Shown piece by piece: positions 1 through 13,154 of a stretch of DNA of 64,000 bases. How positions within the stretch are numbered: position 1 is the stretch's first letter; each line of letters begins with the position of its first letter. The stretch spans positions 73,701,001-73,765,000 of the forward strand of contig CM060895.1 in the NCBI GenBank assembly GCA_030762935.1, in the 5' to 3' direction. Under the pieces are notes generated by a model, which made no database searches, was not told the DNA's origin, and saw only the letters and a program-made list of their open reading frames with translations. A program made the translations under genes and the position numbers. The DNA comes from Hymenopus coronatus. Taxonomy: Eukaryota; Arthropoda; Insecta; Mantodea; Hymenopodidae.

Positions 1-59
1 GTACCAGGTAATCCAAAAGTGTCCGAACTGGCTGTGAGGTTTTTTGCCTGTGCACGCCC

Positions 60-720
60 TGAGCACTCATTGCCGTCTGCCATTATCATAAAAAGGCGTG
101 GATGAATCCATGTTTTTTAAAACTAATGCCAAAGTTATTAAAGGAGATGCTGAAACTGACCACCGTCATTGTTCATACATTTTTGGAACCTCTTTAGGAA
201 ACTATCTATCATTTGCTGGTTCATGTTGAGAAATGCTGGCAATTTCCTAGCGGATATTTTGTTTTAAATCTTCCAGGGTGTGTTGGTTTGTCTTGTACAT
301 TTTATGCTTTAAGTTACCACAGAGATGGAAATTGCAGGGGGTTAGGTCGTGGGACCAAGGGGGTCACAAATCTCGACTAATAATTCTATCCTGAAACACA
401 ATTTCAATTGTCCTCATCGAAAGATTGGCTGTATGAGCTGTTGCAGAGACTTGTTGAAGAAAAGCAAAATCACGCTCCCTTCTGTTAATCTGCTAAAAAA
501 AGGGACAAAATTGTATTCATGTGTATGGGCATCAACTACTGACTTGAAAAAAATTGGGCCTATAACTCTTTTGCTGTTAATGGCGCACCATATGCCAATT
601 TTTTTCATCATGAAAGGTTATTACATGAACAATATTAGGTTTCTCAGAGCTCCAATAACGATTATTTTATGTATACACATGCATGAAAGTGCAACCAAGA
701 TGTGTCCATGAAAAATATTA
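60..720 (-). mobile_element. Decayed mariner/DDE-type transposase relic
   Basis: Read on the minus strand, broken frames give the second half of an insect mariner-like transposase. Around 640-600 is a stretch like NNRYWSSEKPNIVH, at 611-540 KIGIWCAINSKRVIGPIFF (a DDE-core segment), then a degenerate FFxQDSATxH-like region, and at 355-180 a DLTPCNFHLxGNLK segment followed by YKTNxHTLEDLKQNIR. Stops and frameshifts interrupt it throughout, so it is dead. The same transposase family recurs at 29518-30193 and 47134-48166, where terminal inverted repeats are visible; here the 3' terminus is not clear. Recognition is by conserved segments only. Confidence 0.7.
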
Positions 721-1265
721 AATGTGGGTCAATTTTGCCATTGTATACTCTATTGAGAGTCTGCACACAAAATGTGTTAACAAATATGAATCATAAATAA
801 ATTCATGCTGTGTAGCTGAAAATAAATGTTGAGCTATAATACACTTTGTGACTAAATACAGGACAAAATAATAAGCCACACTGGTAGTAACTCAAGCTCA
901 TGATATCACCATCAATTCAAAACTGCACTTTCAGAGCAGAGAAAAGCAAGTCAGCACTATGACCTTGTGTACAGCAGCTGTATATCATCATGTTTCCATG
1001 AGGGAATGGAAAAACACTATGCAGTGGTTAGAATGTTTTTGGGTTGCACAGTACATTGTATGTGCATGCATGCTATATAAAGTAAAAATGTTGGATAGGT
1101 GCATTAAATTGTCACATTACTCTTAAACAGGAAAATGCATACCATTTTGTTTACTTTCATTATGCTTTAATACATTTTCTATGGAGAAATAGGTATCGAA
1201 GAAATGCCAGAAATTCAAATAAGAAATCCAATAGTTTAAAGTCTGTTTTTCCTTACCCTACCCCT
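721..1265. other. Intergenic, nothing recognised
   Basis: AT-rich sequence without a convincing reading frame, repeat match inside the window or RNA gene. Confidence 0.5.
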
Positions 1266-2095
1266 CATGTCAACAGTATGGCATGCTTATAATCCTCTTT
1301 TATTGGCTGCTGGACTTAAAACTACATGCCGCCATAGCAACTAGTTCTCTAGAGAGAGTAAAAATGTATTTTCTTCATTTAGAGTATTTCAAATCACTTT
1401 CCTTTCAAGCAATGGTGCATCTATAGATTATTATTTTAAGATATGTGAGAGCTAACCTTATAACAGCAGCATGTGCGACTTCATTACCGAATCTTCACTG
1501 ACCATGGTTAAGTTCATTAATAGTTGTTGCTATTTACAGATGGTGAGAAGTGTGCATTTGTTATTATGTGAGGCATCATGAATAATGGCAAGAGGAAAAA
1601 ACCCATACGCAGCAAGTGTGATGACTGAGTGAGCGACGAGATGTGATGAGTTACACGAATGATGAATAACACCAATTTCAATCTGCTAGAGGTTCGGGTG
1701 CTCCTTAGTCAGCATTGTCGCAGGTTAACGACATTAATTGGAAAGGAACAATTACTCACGTGGTCAAAAGGGAAGCAAAATGTGGGAGCTGGGTGGCAAT
1801 GTGGCAATATTATTGAGAGTGTCATCATTAACCTTGTCGAAAGATCTGACAGTGAAACCAACATTGCAGAATCAGTTTTGATATGGAAGGGATAGCTCCA
1901 TTTCCGGATACTGTGAGTTAAATATTCTTTATACATTTGTTCCATGCTTAATTTGTGTGAGCCATGCATGTTCTTATTTTAGATTTAAATTGAAGTTATG
2001 TCATCTGTTCACTCCACATGCTAGATAAGCCAAAATTACGGCGGGAGTAACCTCAGCCAATCAACAAGAAGGGAATGTGGATGAATGCATTTAGG
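1266..2095 (+). repeat. Dispersed repeat family B, copy 1
   Basis: About 830 bp that align in the same orientation with 50975-52090. Shared landmarks include the GGCTGCTGGACTTA-like start, CATAATGGCAAGA, the CTGCTAGAGG segment, a TATTATTGAGAG segment and GCGGGAGTAACCTCAGCC at the end. It has no intact coding frame and no transposase or reverse-transcriptase similarity that I recognise. The second copy carries a SINE and an ATT microsatellite expansion that this copy lacks. Confidence 0.75.
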
Positions 2096-3590
<1,495 letters not shown>

Positions 3591-3604
3591 TTCTTTTTAG
3601 CCAT
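3591..3604 (-). CDS. ZCCHC10: ZCCHC10-like gene, exon 1 coding part
   Basis: ATG at 3604-3602 followed by GCT AAA AAG AA and a consensus donor GTAAGT. The two bases AA join the first base T of exon 2 to make an asparagine codon, giving MAKKN-NAYPQG. Evidence is the phase match, the strong donor, and the fact that this ATG region and its flanks are conserved, in mutated form, at 16953-16965 in the duplicate. Such a short exon cannot stand alone as evidence; the start is the best available choice. Confidence 0.65.
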
Positions 3605-4044
3605 AATTCCACTACCACCAATCGTCATTGTAATTTTTTTTTCTCACTATTTCCTTGAAGCGCAAATTTAACGTAACAAACTAATCCCTTGTCACCAACC
3701 GGAAGAAATATTCTCATCACACAGAACAAAAGCAAAAGCTACATACGAATGTTCTCATAGTTCCGGTTCTATGTCGCTTTCTGGCATACTAATTTTTGCG
3801 GTTCTTTCAACTTGTGCAAGTGATGCACATATATTTAGGTTGTCTTCTACTATAGATTGATAGGTACTTTCTATAGATTAACAAGTACATGACAGTTCCA
3901 CTTTACTGTAAAAGATTTGAAGTCTGTTTCTTTCATTTAGTTTTGCTTTTGCAATGCAGCCTTCGTTTGAAATTTCATTGTCGCGTTTTCATTCGGTACC
4001 TTCTGTTTCACACTGCATGTAAACCAATCTTTTGTTGCTGGTTG
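3605..4044. other. 5' flank of the ZCCHC10-like gene
   Basis: Probable 5' UTR and promoter region by position. The part nearest the start codon is shared with the duplicate at 16966-17125 (for example ACCGGAAG followed by AATATTCTCAT). No individual promoter element can be named with confidence. Confidence 0.35.
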
Positions 4045-5516
4045 GATTGAAACTCGTTTCTCTGCATAGTCAGGAGTTGACAAGTACCTGTATGAGAAAA
4101 GTTTTAAAATTGAAACCAATAACAAAGAATATTTATAAAACGGTCAACTCCACGAAAAAAAAATCTGATGTGTTACGTTACACTCACGTGACTTTCTCTA
4201 GCCGCTCTACAAACAAACTTACAAAGGATTATGATTCTAACATTCACATTAGCAAAATGTTCTTATTACTTAATTCCTTGTAAGTAGAAGGCAACTAAAG
4301 GAATGCGCTATGCTAAAGTGATTGTCAAATGCTTTAAAAAGCTGTCGTTATGCCATTGTCATTGCAAATCGCTTCTTTGCTTGGCAGGAGTAGAAGAAAA
4401 GAAAAACAGACATTTGCTGTCTGAGAAAAGTACAAGTACTTTACAATTGAAACTAATAATAAGGAATATCTCTAAAACAGTAAACACCACGAAAAATGTG
4501 ACATAAATTGGGTATTTTAACTAGATCTACATTTTTTGTGTAGTAAGTTTTTGACTATCTCTTACGATTTACTAGTTATGCAAAATTCAGCAAAATACAT
4601 AAATAGGTCTTCAGAAGCTATTCCCAGAAAATTGATGATATACATTTTATTTGTGATGGAAATAACTTTAATGTGAGGTATTTTAGCAAAAATCGTCACT
4701 CATTTTTAAAACAAGCAAAAGTTTTCCATGTAAATGGTAGTTTGAGGTAGGGGATTTTCTAGAAAATTTTTTGTGTCGTATCCTTGGAAGATACCAAACT
4801 TACTTCTTTTCGTTTTTGAGCTATGCTGTCCACAGACACACACGGACCTTTTTCTGAAAATGCCTTATTTGCATTCACGGCGCCCTAAAACATGCATTTT
4901 CGGCGAAATCTCGGTATCGAATTTTTGGGTGGAATATAATACCTACCTTCTTTATTCAGTATGTACATTGTACATACGGGGCTAGAGAAAGTAAACATGT
5001 GTGTATCATAAATTGTAAGTTTAATGAGATCTACATTTCTTGTGCAGTAAGTTTTATCAATCTCTTACAGTTTACCAGTTATGGAAAATTCCGCAAAGTT
5101 CATCCAGAATAAACATGTCTTCAGAGACTATTCCCAGAAAATGTAAGATATACATTTTATTTGTCATGTAAATATCTTAAATATAAGAGATTTTATAAAA
5201 ATCGTTCAAGCCATTTTTGAGAAAATCAAAATTTTCGAATTTTTTTCCATGGGTGGGATTTTCTTGAAAATCTTCGTTCGCATCTTTAGAAGATACCAAA
5301 CTTAAACGCCAAGTTTGGTTTTTAACAGTCTTTTCGTTTTTAAGCTATGCTGCCCACAGACACATGCACACCGGGCCTTTATCTAAAAATGCTTTTTTGG
5401 ATTCATGAGGCCCCATAACGTGTAGTTCTGGTGAAATCTCAGTATCGAATTTTTGGGTGCAATACAATACCTTCTCTCTACACTATGTACATAGTACGTG
5501 TAGAGAAAGTAAAAAG
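4045..5516 (+). mobile_element. Two family A repeat copies, one nested inside the other
   Basis: A left fragment (4045-4154) ends in ACTCCACGAAAAAA, and its continuation resumes at about 4998 with TGTGTATCATAAATTG and runs to the terminal ...GTGTAGAGAAAGTAA at 5516. Between them, 4155-4997, lies a second copy with its own left end (CTGATGTGTTAC, then GTGACTTTCTCTAGC) and right end (GGGCTAGAGAAAGTAA). Both are in forward orientation. No coding capacity is apparent. Confidence 0.75.
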
Positions 5517-6975
5517 AAAGAAACATTGTATTGGGTGTTGTTGTACATGCATTGTCTGAATCAAAGGAGTCAAATGGTATTTCTCTATCTCTGTCTAACG
5601 CGTATGTGCCATTAGCTTCATTCTTTTCTACTCTCGCGTTATTGCAAGTTTACTAATGATATGTGTAAATATTCATTTGTTATGATTTTCAGCTTTGAAT
5701 ATATTATTCTACGCAGAATTTCCTTCTCTATCAGATTACGTCACTTTCAGAGCCTTTTGGATTTCCATGGGTACAAATGTCTAAAGAAAACGTGTTTTTC
5801 AGTAATTTGCTATTCTATCCTTATTTCGCAGTAACTAGTAAATTAATGGTCAGAAAGGAACAATATTTTCTTAGGGTAAACCAGAATACTTATAAATGTC
5901 TAGTTCGATCTCTATCTTTAATAAGAAGAGCGTTATTATTTTTGAAGTCGAAGATTTACGTAAAATTGTATATCTGTGCAGTAGAAAAGACAAAGAAAAT
6001 TTTGGGGGGTTTACAACAGGGACTAAGCGATAGAAAAATAATGACAAGGGTTGCAGAAATTGTTTAAAACAAGCCGGAGTCTGTAACTTCTAGCTTTCGT
6101 TGTCTATAATAATAAAGTCATCTATCTATTCAGCTTGCAGCCCCTAGGCAGCAAGCAGATAGGGTGCTACGGTAAATGTAAACATAAGTTTGTAAGGGAA
6201 TGTGTATAGCATGTGTAACACTGCGAAGCGTTAATGTAAGTTATTTATTTTGTATTTTACCCCCTAATATTTATCATTATTGAAGCAGAAACTTGGAAGA
6301 GGTGAAATACTTGTAAAGTAAGAAGAAATACAAAATAATAATGAATGCGTTAGATTATTAACAAAATGAGTGTTATAGTAAGGGAATAAGTGCAACAGCT
6401 AAAGCTGGCAATATTCAGAAACAGTGTCTTGTATAATAAAAAAGAAACGAATGAAAGGGCATTTAAGGGTATTAAATAGAACACTAAAATGGCAAGAGAA
6501 ACAAAAACAAGCTAGATTAAAGCAATGAAATGGAATTGCGCAAAACACACTGCGGCGTATTGTTCATTTTTTGCTGTTTAAAACATTCTATCCATCTGAA
6601 TGTAATTGTGTCAAGAGTAAACAATGATGATGCCTCATAAAATTAAAATCTCAATCTTCATATTTTATATATATATATATATATATACACGTACGTAAAC
6701 ACATTTCGAAGTACTTAGGCTATAAAGAGAAACGATAAAGTGCGGGTGCAAAATAAATATCTTATAATAGTCTTCAACAGCAGTGCAGATATATCTTACT
6801 TAGCTATGTATAATTTACGGAATAACACTGAATTAGTAGATCTGTCGCAGCTGAGCGCCAAAATTCTAACGTGCGTATACGTGTGCCAACAGTATGCCCC
6901 ATTAAACGTATCCTTCTAAAAATAAGACCGCTTTAATATGCTGCATATCTCATAATTGTATGACATGTTCAGTGC
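5517..6975. other. Mostly unassigned; 96-codon frame and LINE-tail-like end
   Basis: An open frame of 96 codons on the plus strand at 5777-6067 matches nothing I recognise. It is followed at about 6105-6132 by AATAATAAAGTCATCTATCT, which resembles the 3' tails of insect non-LTR elements, so the frame may be LINE-derived rather than a host gene. A (TA)n tract lies at about 6665-6687. The rest shows nothing. Confidence 0.35.
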
Positions 6976-7227
6976 CCTGAATGACTCGTGGTAGGACGAA
7001 ACGATTGTTTTTTATACTGTTTAACGCCCGCTTTTACTACTTGTGGCACCAGAGACGATGACACTGATGATACATGGAATGAAGGTGGAGCACCGGTGGA
7101 ACGGGATGGCGGGGGAAACCGGTGAAAACCCACCCAGCGCCGCTTTGCCCACCCAATTCTCACATGCGGCCGTTCTGGTGAGAGGCGAGTGGTCTAACCA
7201 CACGGTCACGGCGCGGCCGAATACAAC
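6976..7227 (-). mobile_element. tRNA-derived SINE, family S1, near full length
   Basis: On the minus strand a tRNA-like head (GTGTGGTTAGACCACTCG with an A-box-like start) is followed by the family body: GGCGCTGGGTGGG, the CCGGTTTCCCCCGCCA block, GGTGCTCCACCTTCATTCCA, and the end AGTAGTAAAAGCGGGCGTTA. Best-matching copy is 32945-33190. Open frames seen on either strand here are by-products of the SINE sequence. Confidence 0.8.
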
Positions 7228-7283
7228 TGTATGATTTGCTACTATAGTAAAATCGAGAAAGGTTACGATGAAAAGAAAATTAG

Positions 7284-7284
<1 letters not shown>

Positions 7285-7331
<47 letters not shown>
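7285..7331. repeat. (TA)n microsatellite
   Basis: About 47 bp of uninterrupted TA dinucleotides. Confidence 0.95.
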
Positions 7332-7333
<2 letters not shown>

Positions 7334-8110
7334 TTTTCATGGGTCCCATTTATTTATTTGATATATTACACTAAAGTTTGAAGCTTTCGCTGTTTTCCTC
7401 CAACCTTAACTCTTAATATAACTTCATTCTTTAACTTAAAATAATTACTCAAAAGAATATTTGCCATTACCCACAATGAATCTCAATTGTTATTCTAAGA
7501 GTGGTTGTACAGTTGCATGGAATATCTGACTAACAAAAGGTATTAACACCTTCTGACTAATGTGCAGATATGTTACAACATGCTTTTAACATCCTAAATT
7601 TAAAAACATGTCTCTCTAATCAATATTAAGAACCGTAAATATCTTATAGACATCAGTAACCAGATTTGTTACAAAAGATGTAGGCCACTTTAAACCTCCT
7701 CTTTTGATTAAGGAAAAATACCGTCAATCTTTTTGTACCTCTAGCTCTACATAATTATCTTTAACTGGTAGGTATGCATGTTCACAATCAGTTAATTTGT
7801 CGAAAGCGTTTATTGTTACATACCCAGCAATATTAATGAAGACAATTTATTTATATTTATCAATTTCAATATAACAAGAATGTTCAATGACACTTTCTGA
7901 ATTTCAACAATTCCTACATAGTTTGCAAGTAAAATAACTGGTGTAATGCCATACATGGAAGCTGATAGGCTTATATTTGACTGCAAATGCGTGGATTTTT
8001 CTCCTCTTAAAAAAGAAAATAATCACTACGATTTTATTGTAAAAATGTAATATTGTTAAGTCTTAATTACTTGTATTATATGGTTCAAGTTAGTTTAATA
8101 TAACGTTAAT
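7332..8110. other. Intergenic; contains a block duplicated at 10590-10860
   Basis: The stretch 7680-7930 aligns in direct orientation with 10590-10860, sharing CTTTTGATTAAG, CACCTCTAGC-like, AGTAGGTATG and ATCAATTTCAA segments. The remainder shows nothing recognisable. Confidence 0.55.
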
Positions 8111-8409
8111 AGAGTAAAAACCCTTCAGACCAGAGTAGTTGGCAGGCTGAGGTGTGTTAGACGTGTCCCTGTTCTCGGAGAGAACTTAACCACGTTCTGA
8201 TGGGATTGTGGGTTTTTGCAGGATGGTGGGCGAGTTTTGGGGTTGGGGAGTGCAAGTATTGCCCCTCGACGGTGGCCTGTCATGGTGCAACGGCCCTTGT
8301 GCACCGCTGGTGAAAGTTTATTAAAAATGTTTATTTTGAGGTTTTAATTTTGAATCCAAGCAAGGATTTAAGGAGCTTAGCCGTAGCAGCTGTTGGAGCT
8401 GCTCCTTCG

Positions 8410-9084
8410 TTACCGGGGATGCGCGTAAGCCATGCGGGGAAGCCGGTATCGCCTGAAGCGGCGGTTTATGGGATTGTAATCTCCAAGAGACCTAACGAGG
8501 GCGCTCCGATGGAATGGTAACCCTTCGTTGAATTTTGTTGCCCGACGCCTAATCTCGTCCTCTAGGTATGGTAGACCAGAGGCTTCGTGCAGGAGTCTCG
8601 TTGGAAAGCCACGAGGCACAGAATAGATAGCCCGGAGACATCTATTCTGTACCCGCTGAAGCAACAGCAGACTGGAGTCTGCCGCCATGCCCCAGATCTC
8701 ACAGGCGTAGATTAGCAAGGGGACTATGAGAGCCCTCAAGAGGCGCAACTTAAGAGGAACCGGCATCGTGGACTTCAGCATCGGGTACAAGGAGGCCGTA
8801 GCCCCATGACTCCGAACCTCAGTTCCCTGATGTGCTCCCCTGTCAGGCTTCACCCCCAAGTAGGTTATGGTGTTCGCCCATTGTATCCTTCGGTTGAGGT
8901 ACGTGAATGTAGGGAAGTTTGCGGGAAAGCGGCGCTTGGTGAAGAGAATAGCGTGGCTTTTCTCCGGATTGATGGACAACTGCCAACGCTCGCACCACTC
9001 TTGGATGAGGCGGAGGTGTCTCTGAATGGGGTTGAAGGCTCTGCGTGGGTGTTTGTACAGAATAACAGCACGTGTCATCAGCAT
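8410..9084 (-). pseudogene. LINE reverse transcriptase C-terminal fragment
   Basis: The longest surviving open frame of the Jockey-type element, 224 codons. It covers the RT thumb and the region after it, with the family's LGV and IYACEIWG segments. The upstream YADD block is in another frame (9127-8843), which shows a frameshift between palm and thumb. Not a host gene. Confidence 0.8.
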
Positions 9085-10121
9085 ACTGGGCTATGTTCAC
9101 TTGCTGCACTGTTGGTAGGTAGGCCATGTAGACGCTGAAGAGCGTGGGGGATAGTACAGAGCCTTCGGGGACTCCACCTCTTATTGGGCTATGTGTTGAT
9201 TTGTGTCCCGCAACTGAAACAACAAAAGATCGTGTTTGAGATATGCGTGTAGCAGGTGTATATGTGTCGGGAGCTCCAGTCGGATGAGTTTAAGGAGCAG
9301 ACCCGCGTCCAGCGACACCGCCGCAGTCTAGGCTCTGTCCTGGAAACCCAGGGCAGCGGTCTCCACCATTCGCAGTAGTTGTTGGGGTGTAGAACGTCCA
9401 GGACGAAAACCAAACTGATGGTCAGGGATGGCTCGAACGTCCCCAACATAGGGGACAAGCGGTTTAGCAGTAGCCTCTCGAAGACCTTCGAGAGAACTGA
9501 TAGGAGACTGATGCATCGGTAGTTGAAAGGATGTAGTGGGTCTTTCCCCGGCTTCAAAATGCACCTGGGCCTCCCTCCACTCACGTGGAAAGTGGCACAA
9601 AGGTGAGGCACATGTTGAAAACCTTGGTTAGAAAGAGCACCGCCTTGTTGGGAAGGCAGCGGAGCATGGCGGAGGTTACACCGTCAGGACCCGCAGCCTT
9701 TTTGGGGTTGAGACGCCGGAGTGCGCCCTGGAGCTCACCGGGTCGGATGACAGGAAGTGGGTCCGCCTCGTCGGGGGGACGTCGAAGGTATCGACGCACC
9801 TCCCGTCGAGCACGGTCCGAGAAGTCTTCGTCCTGGGGGTCATCTCGTGGCCTCATAGTCCTTTCAAGGTAGTCAGCGAACACATCGGCTTTGACTTGGG
9901 GTTCATAAGCCAGGCCTTGGGTGCCTTGGATTGGGGAGGTGATTTGACCTCCACGGTGCCGGAGAGCTTTGGGAATCCTCCACACGTCGCCATCCTCGAG
10001 CCTCAAGCGGGTCGTCTCCTCCTGTGCTCGCGTAGTCGGGTCCGGTCCTCACGGCGTAAACGCCTCAGAAGTGCTCGGTTATGTGGCGTGCGGTGACGCT
10101 GGTAGTCTGCGGGCAGCCCAT

Positions 10122-10419
10122 CGCCCTCCGTGGTGTAATGGTTATTATGCTAGCTTCCTATACCCAAGGTCGCGGGTTCAAACCCGGCGGAGGACGACGG
10201 ATTTTTTTCGGGTGTAAAAATCCTTAGCATGGCTTCCTTCGGAAGGGAAGTAAAGCCGTTGGTCCCGTGTCGTAGATTTACGGCACGTAAAAGAACCTCA
10301 AGCCTGATAAGAGAGGCCTCTGGGCAAAATTAAGCGGCCTTTCACGCCCAGTATAGAATGGGACGCTGAGAACCACAGCAGTTAAAGGGCGTCCATAAAT
10401 AACACGCCATTTCCATTTT
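10122..10419 (+). mobile_element. tRNA-derived SINE, family S2, inserted in the LINE
   Basis: Head resembling a tRNA gene: GTGGTGTAATGGTTA (A box) and GGGTTCAAACCC (B box) with a closed acceptor-like stem of CCTCCG and CGGAGG. The body continues with GGTGTAAAAATCCTTAGCAT, CTTCCTTCGGAAGGGAAG and AGAACCTCAAGCCTGATAAG, ending near CCATAAATAACA. It is flanked by near-identical 13-bp target duplications, TGCGGGCAGCCCA (10109-10121) and TGCGGGCATCCCA (10420-10432). It is not a functional tRNA gene, since the body is the repeated SINE sequence. Confidence 0.88.
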
Positions 10420-10589
10420 TGCGGGCATCCCAGGAACGGCGGACGAGTAGATGGAGTTCAAGGGGAAGGAAATTTGGGTGTAGAGGTGCTGGGGTGTGAA
10501 CGGTTAGGTTATGAGCAGTTCGCACCACGATGGAGGTAAAGGATTGGACCGCAGCCTGCAGGTAAAACCCTCTATCTATAGTAAGCGCT

Positions 10590-10860
10590 TAAAATAGGGG
10601 GACCAACAAGCAACCTTTTGATTAAGTTAAATACTGTAGATCATTTGGCACCTCTAGCGCCACACCCATAATTACATGAGGATATTATATTTAACTAGTA
10701 GGTATGTTTTTATAATGTTCAGAGGCAATTTCTTGAAAGAGCTTACTGCTACACACCCAGAAATATAAATGAAGACCATTTGTTTGAGTTTATCAATTTC
10801 AACATAACATGAATGTTCTATGTCACCTTCAAAAGCATCAACATTTCCTATACAGTTGTC
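10590..10860. repeat. Block duplicated from 7680-7930
   Basis: Direct-orientation duplicate of the block left of the LINE, diverged by substitutions and small indels. The two blocks bracket the LINE, which may mean the LINE lies within a local tandem duplication. Confidence 0.55.
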
Positions 10861-10955
10861 AACTCAATGTCATCTGAACAACTTATAATACACCTGCGTT
10901 TCAAGGAGAACTCACCAGATTAGAAAGAATTCAGCTTTAATAAAGTTACTCTGTT

Positions 10956-11075
10956 ACATTTTCTAGCACATATCTACAATGTACTTACAGAGTAACTAGA
11001 GAAGGTACTGTATTCCAACTATACTGTATACCGAGATTACATTGGAAATATAAATTTTAGGGTGTCCTGAATAAT
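10956..11075 (-). mobile_element. Family A right-end fragment
   Basis: Reverse-oriented terminal piece: TTCTAGCACATATC... through ACTAGAGAAGGTACTGTATT and a TACCGAGATTACATTGGAAA segment, matching the end of other copies, then it stops. Confidence 0.65.
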
Positions 11076-11344
11076 AAATTTAAAAAAAGAAAGAAGAAGG
11101 AAAAAAAAAAGCAATTTATAAAAAAGTTTGCAGTTGAGAGTTGAGAAACTTGAATCTTCTGTATTCCAGACAATAATGTGCATGTTGTCATTTACATTTG
11201 ATTAACAGATTTCTATACCAAGACCCATAAGCAGCCTAATAATAGGCACGTACAGCTAAATGGAATAGAATACTCATTATGTTATACCCAGCTGTATTTG
11301 CCGTCCTATTCATTATTACATCACTAACTATAAGGCTTACCAAC
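11076..11344. other. Nothing recognised
   Basis: AT-rich, with a purine-rich A/G tract at 11077-11110. No gene or repeat assignment. Confidence 0.5.
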
Positions 11345-11785
11345 ATGTAAGCAAAAAAAAATTGGATGTGTTCCATTCACGTGACTTTCTCTAGCTGTTA
11401 CACAAACAACTTTCCTTATAAAAGTTTATTCTTCTATATACGAAGTGTTACTCAAGGTAAACATTAACAGAAATTGTCTTATTACTTGGTTCCTTTTAAG
11501 TAGAAGGGACTACCTATAAGAGAATACACTAGGCTATATCGATAGTCATATCTTTTAAAAGCTGTCTTATATGAAACTACAGAAGTTTGGTTCGCTTTGC
11601 ATGGTCTGCTGTAAAAGAGAGATGAATCGCGCGCGCATGCACACACACACCTTTTTCTATAAATGCCTCTTTTGGATTAAGGGGATCCTAAAACATGTAT
11701 TTCACGTGAAATTTTGGTACTGAATTTTTGGGTGGAATATACCTTCTCTAGCTACTATGTACATAAGTGCTAGAGTAAGTAATTA
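11345..11785 (+). mobile_element. Family A copy, internally deleted
   Basis: Left end GGATGTGTTCCATTCACGTG, then GACTTTCTCTAGCTG; right end GGGTGGAATATACCTTCTCT and GTGCTAGAGTAAGTAA. About half of the central part seen in other copies is missing. Confidence 0.75.
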
Positions 11786-12225
11786 GCAGTATTTTAATAA
11801 CCGATAGTTTGATTAGCAGATATAATATACATTTATGAAATTATAATATTTATATTGGCGATTTAAAAATTAAAATGTTCACATACCCTACAAAGTTTCC
11901 ACAAAACTGAATGTCTCTACATTTTTTAAAGATGCATTTTTGTTAACCAGCATTTTTATTATGGATTCTTCAAATGCAATTCCTGATACATTATTAATTT
12001 GCTTGTAGTAACTAATCACAACATGCAGGTACTGTATTAGTCAAACAAAGAATAAATAATTTCATACTTTATTAATCAGTTATTACAATTCTAAATTTAC
12101 CTTAACCTCACTCAACATTTTGCACATGTAATTAACATCAGTAATCTATGTGTTGCAGTTTGGCTAAGCATGCAGTGATAATTATGTTCATATATTTGTT
12201 CTAGTATCTGGTTAAGCATTTAGAA
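11786..12225. other. Nothing recognised
   Basis: AT-rich intergenic sequence without a supported feature. Confidence 0.5.
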
Positions 12226-12600
12226 CTTCTGAAGTAGTTTGTTGACTTTAGAACAAGATGGCCATAATGTACTTATACAGCCACTGTATCACCGAGATCT
12301 AAACCCAATTAAAATAATCTGGGCTGATGTCAAAAAATGGTTGGCCTGCAGAAATACACTTTTAAATTAATAGATGTGGAACAGCTGTGTTGCCAGTAAT
12401 TTGTAGAAATTGGTAGGCCAGAATGGGAGAAAATGTATGTTGACATGTTGAGAAAATTGATAATTATTAATTTGAAAAAGATGGAATTGTAGAAAATCAA
12501 ATAGAAAGAATTTTCATCCAGGATAATGGTGCAGAAAGTAGCGATTGTAGTGATGATAATGATATGAGTGAGGACGAAGGACTGTCAGGTATGGAAAAAT
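12226..12600 (+). mobile_element. Tc1/IS630-type transposase C-terminal relic
   Basis: One frame reads PLYHRDLNPIKIIWADVKKW, matching the PYxPDLNPIExxWxxVK block near the last catalytic residue of Tc1/IS630 transposases. After a frameshift it continues with DVEQLCCQ and WEKMYVDMLRKL, then an acidic serine-rich tail around 12520-12590. The N-terminal part is absent. A dead fragment. Confidence 0.7.
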
Positions 12601-13154
12601 TGAACGCACATACTCACACACCTGCACATATCTATTAGTTTATCAGTGCCATACAGTGTGTGCAATGTATAAGCGGAGACAGTTATTTGACGCTGAGTAC
12701 AACACTCATTTCTCCAGCATGCATGCAGTTGACTAAGAACTACTTATCTGGTAAGTACAACTCACTTCCTAGCTCTTTAAAATCTTCAAATATCCAGATC
12801 TGTTGCTCCAGTTTGAGATCTTATCTAAAATAGCTAAACATGATGAACAAGATAAAATAGAACATAGAAAACAACAAAAAAAGATTAGAAAGAAAATATC
12901 AGAAGCAAAAAACAATAGTTGGAAAATAAATGTCAAAAGATAAAGGTGTTAATTGGAAGAAAAAGGAGTACAGAGCTTGGAAGACTAAAAAATATTAGAA
13001 GGAATGATCATTTGAGGGTGAAGTTACATTTCATAATTGGAGACCATAATTTTTAATTTTATTTCCTTATTCCTCATTCAAAAATACACAGTTTTTATAA
13101 ACCATTTTCTGCATAGAACATGATTCTTTCATGGTAGACAAACAAATTGAGTTT
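12601..13154. other. Nothing recognised
   Basis: Contains an A-rich, lysine-coding-like tract at 12840-12990 but no supported gene. Confidence 0.45.

Larger units (their letters stand above)
8115..10590 (-). mobile_element. Jockey-type LINE, 5'-truncated and frameshifted, with nested SINE
   Basis: GC-rich island whose minus strand encodes pieces of a non-LTR reverse transcriptase in several frames. In element order: a linker region at 10560-10430; NPKKAAGPDGVTSAML (RT motif near 9700); a FGFRPGRSTPQQLL segment near 9400; GGVPEGSVLSPTLF followed by AQYADDT (the catalytic YADD block) near 9180-9060; then a 224-codon frame (9084-8410) with TYLGV and the PLLIYACEIWG thumb segment typical of Jockey/CR1-like elements. 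The 3' UTR runs to about 8115. Frames are broken at least three times, so it is inactive. A SINE (10122-10419) splits the 5' side. Composition differs sharply from the AT-rich surroundings. Confidence 0.85.

Noticed and set aside
1659..1895. 78-codon frame in repeat B
   Set aside because: Not preserved in the second copy of the repeat, so unlikely to be coding.
7021..7234. Three overlapping small frames
   Set aside because: All within SINE S1.
10122..10195. Possible tRNA gene
   Set aside because: A and B boxes are present, but the sequence is the head of a SINE with several copies in the window.
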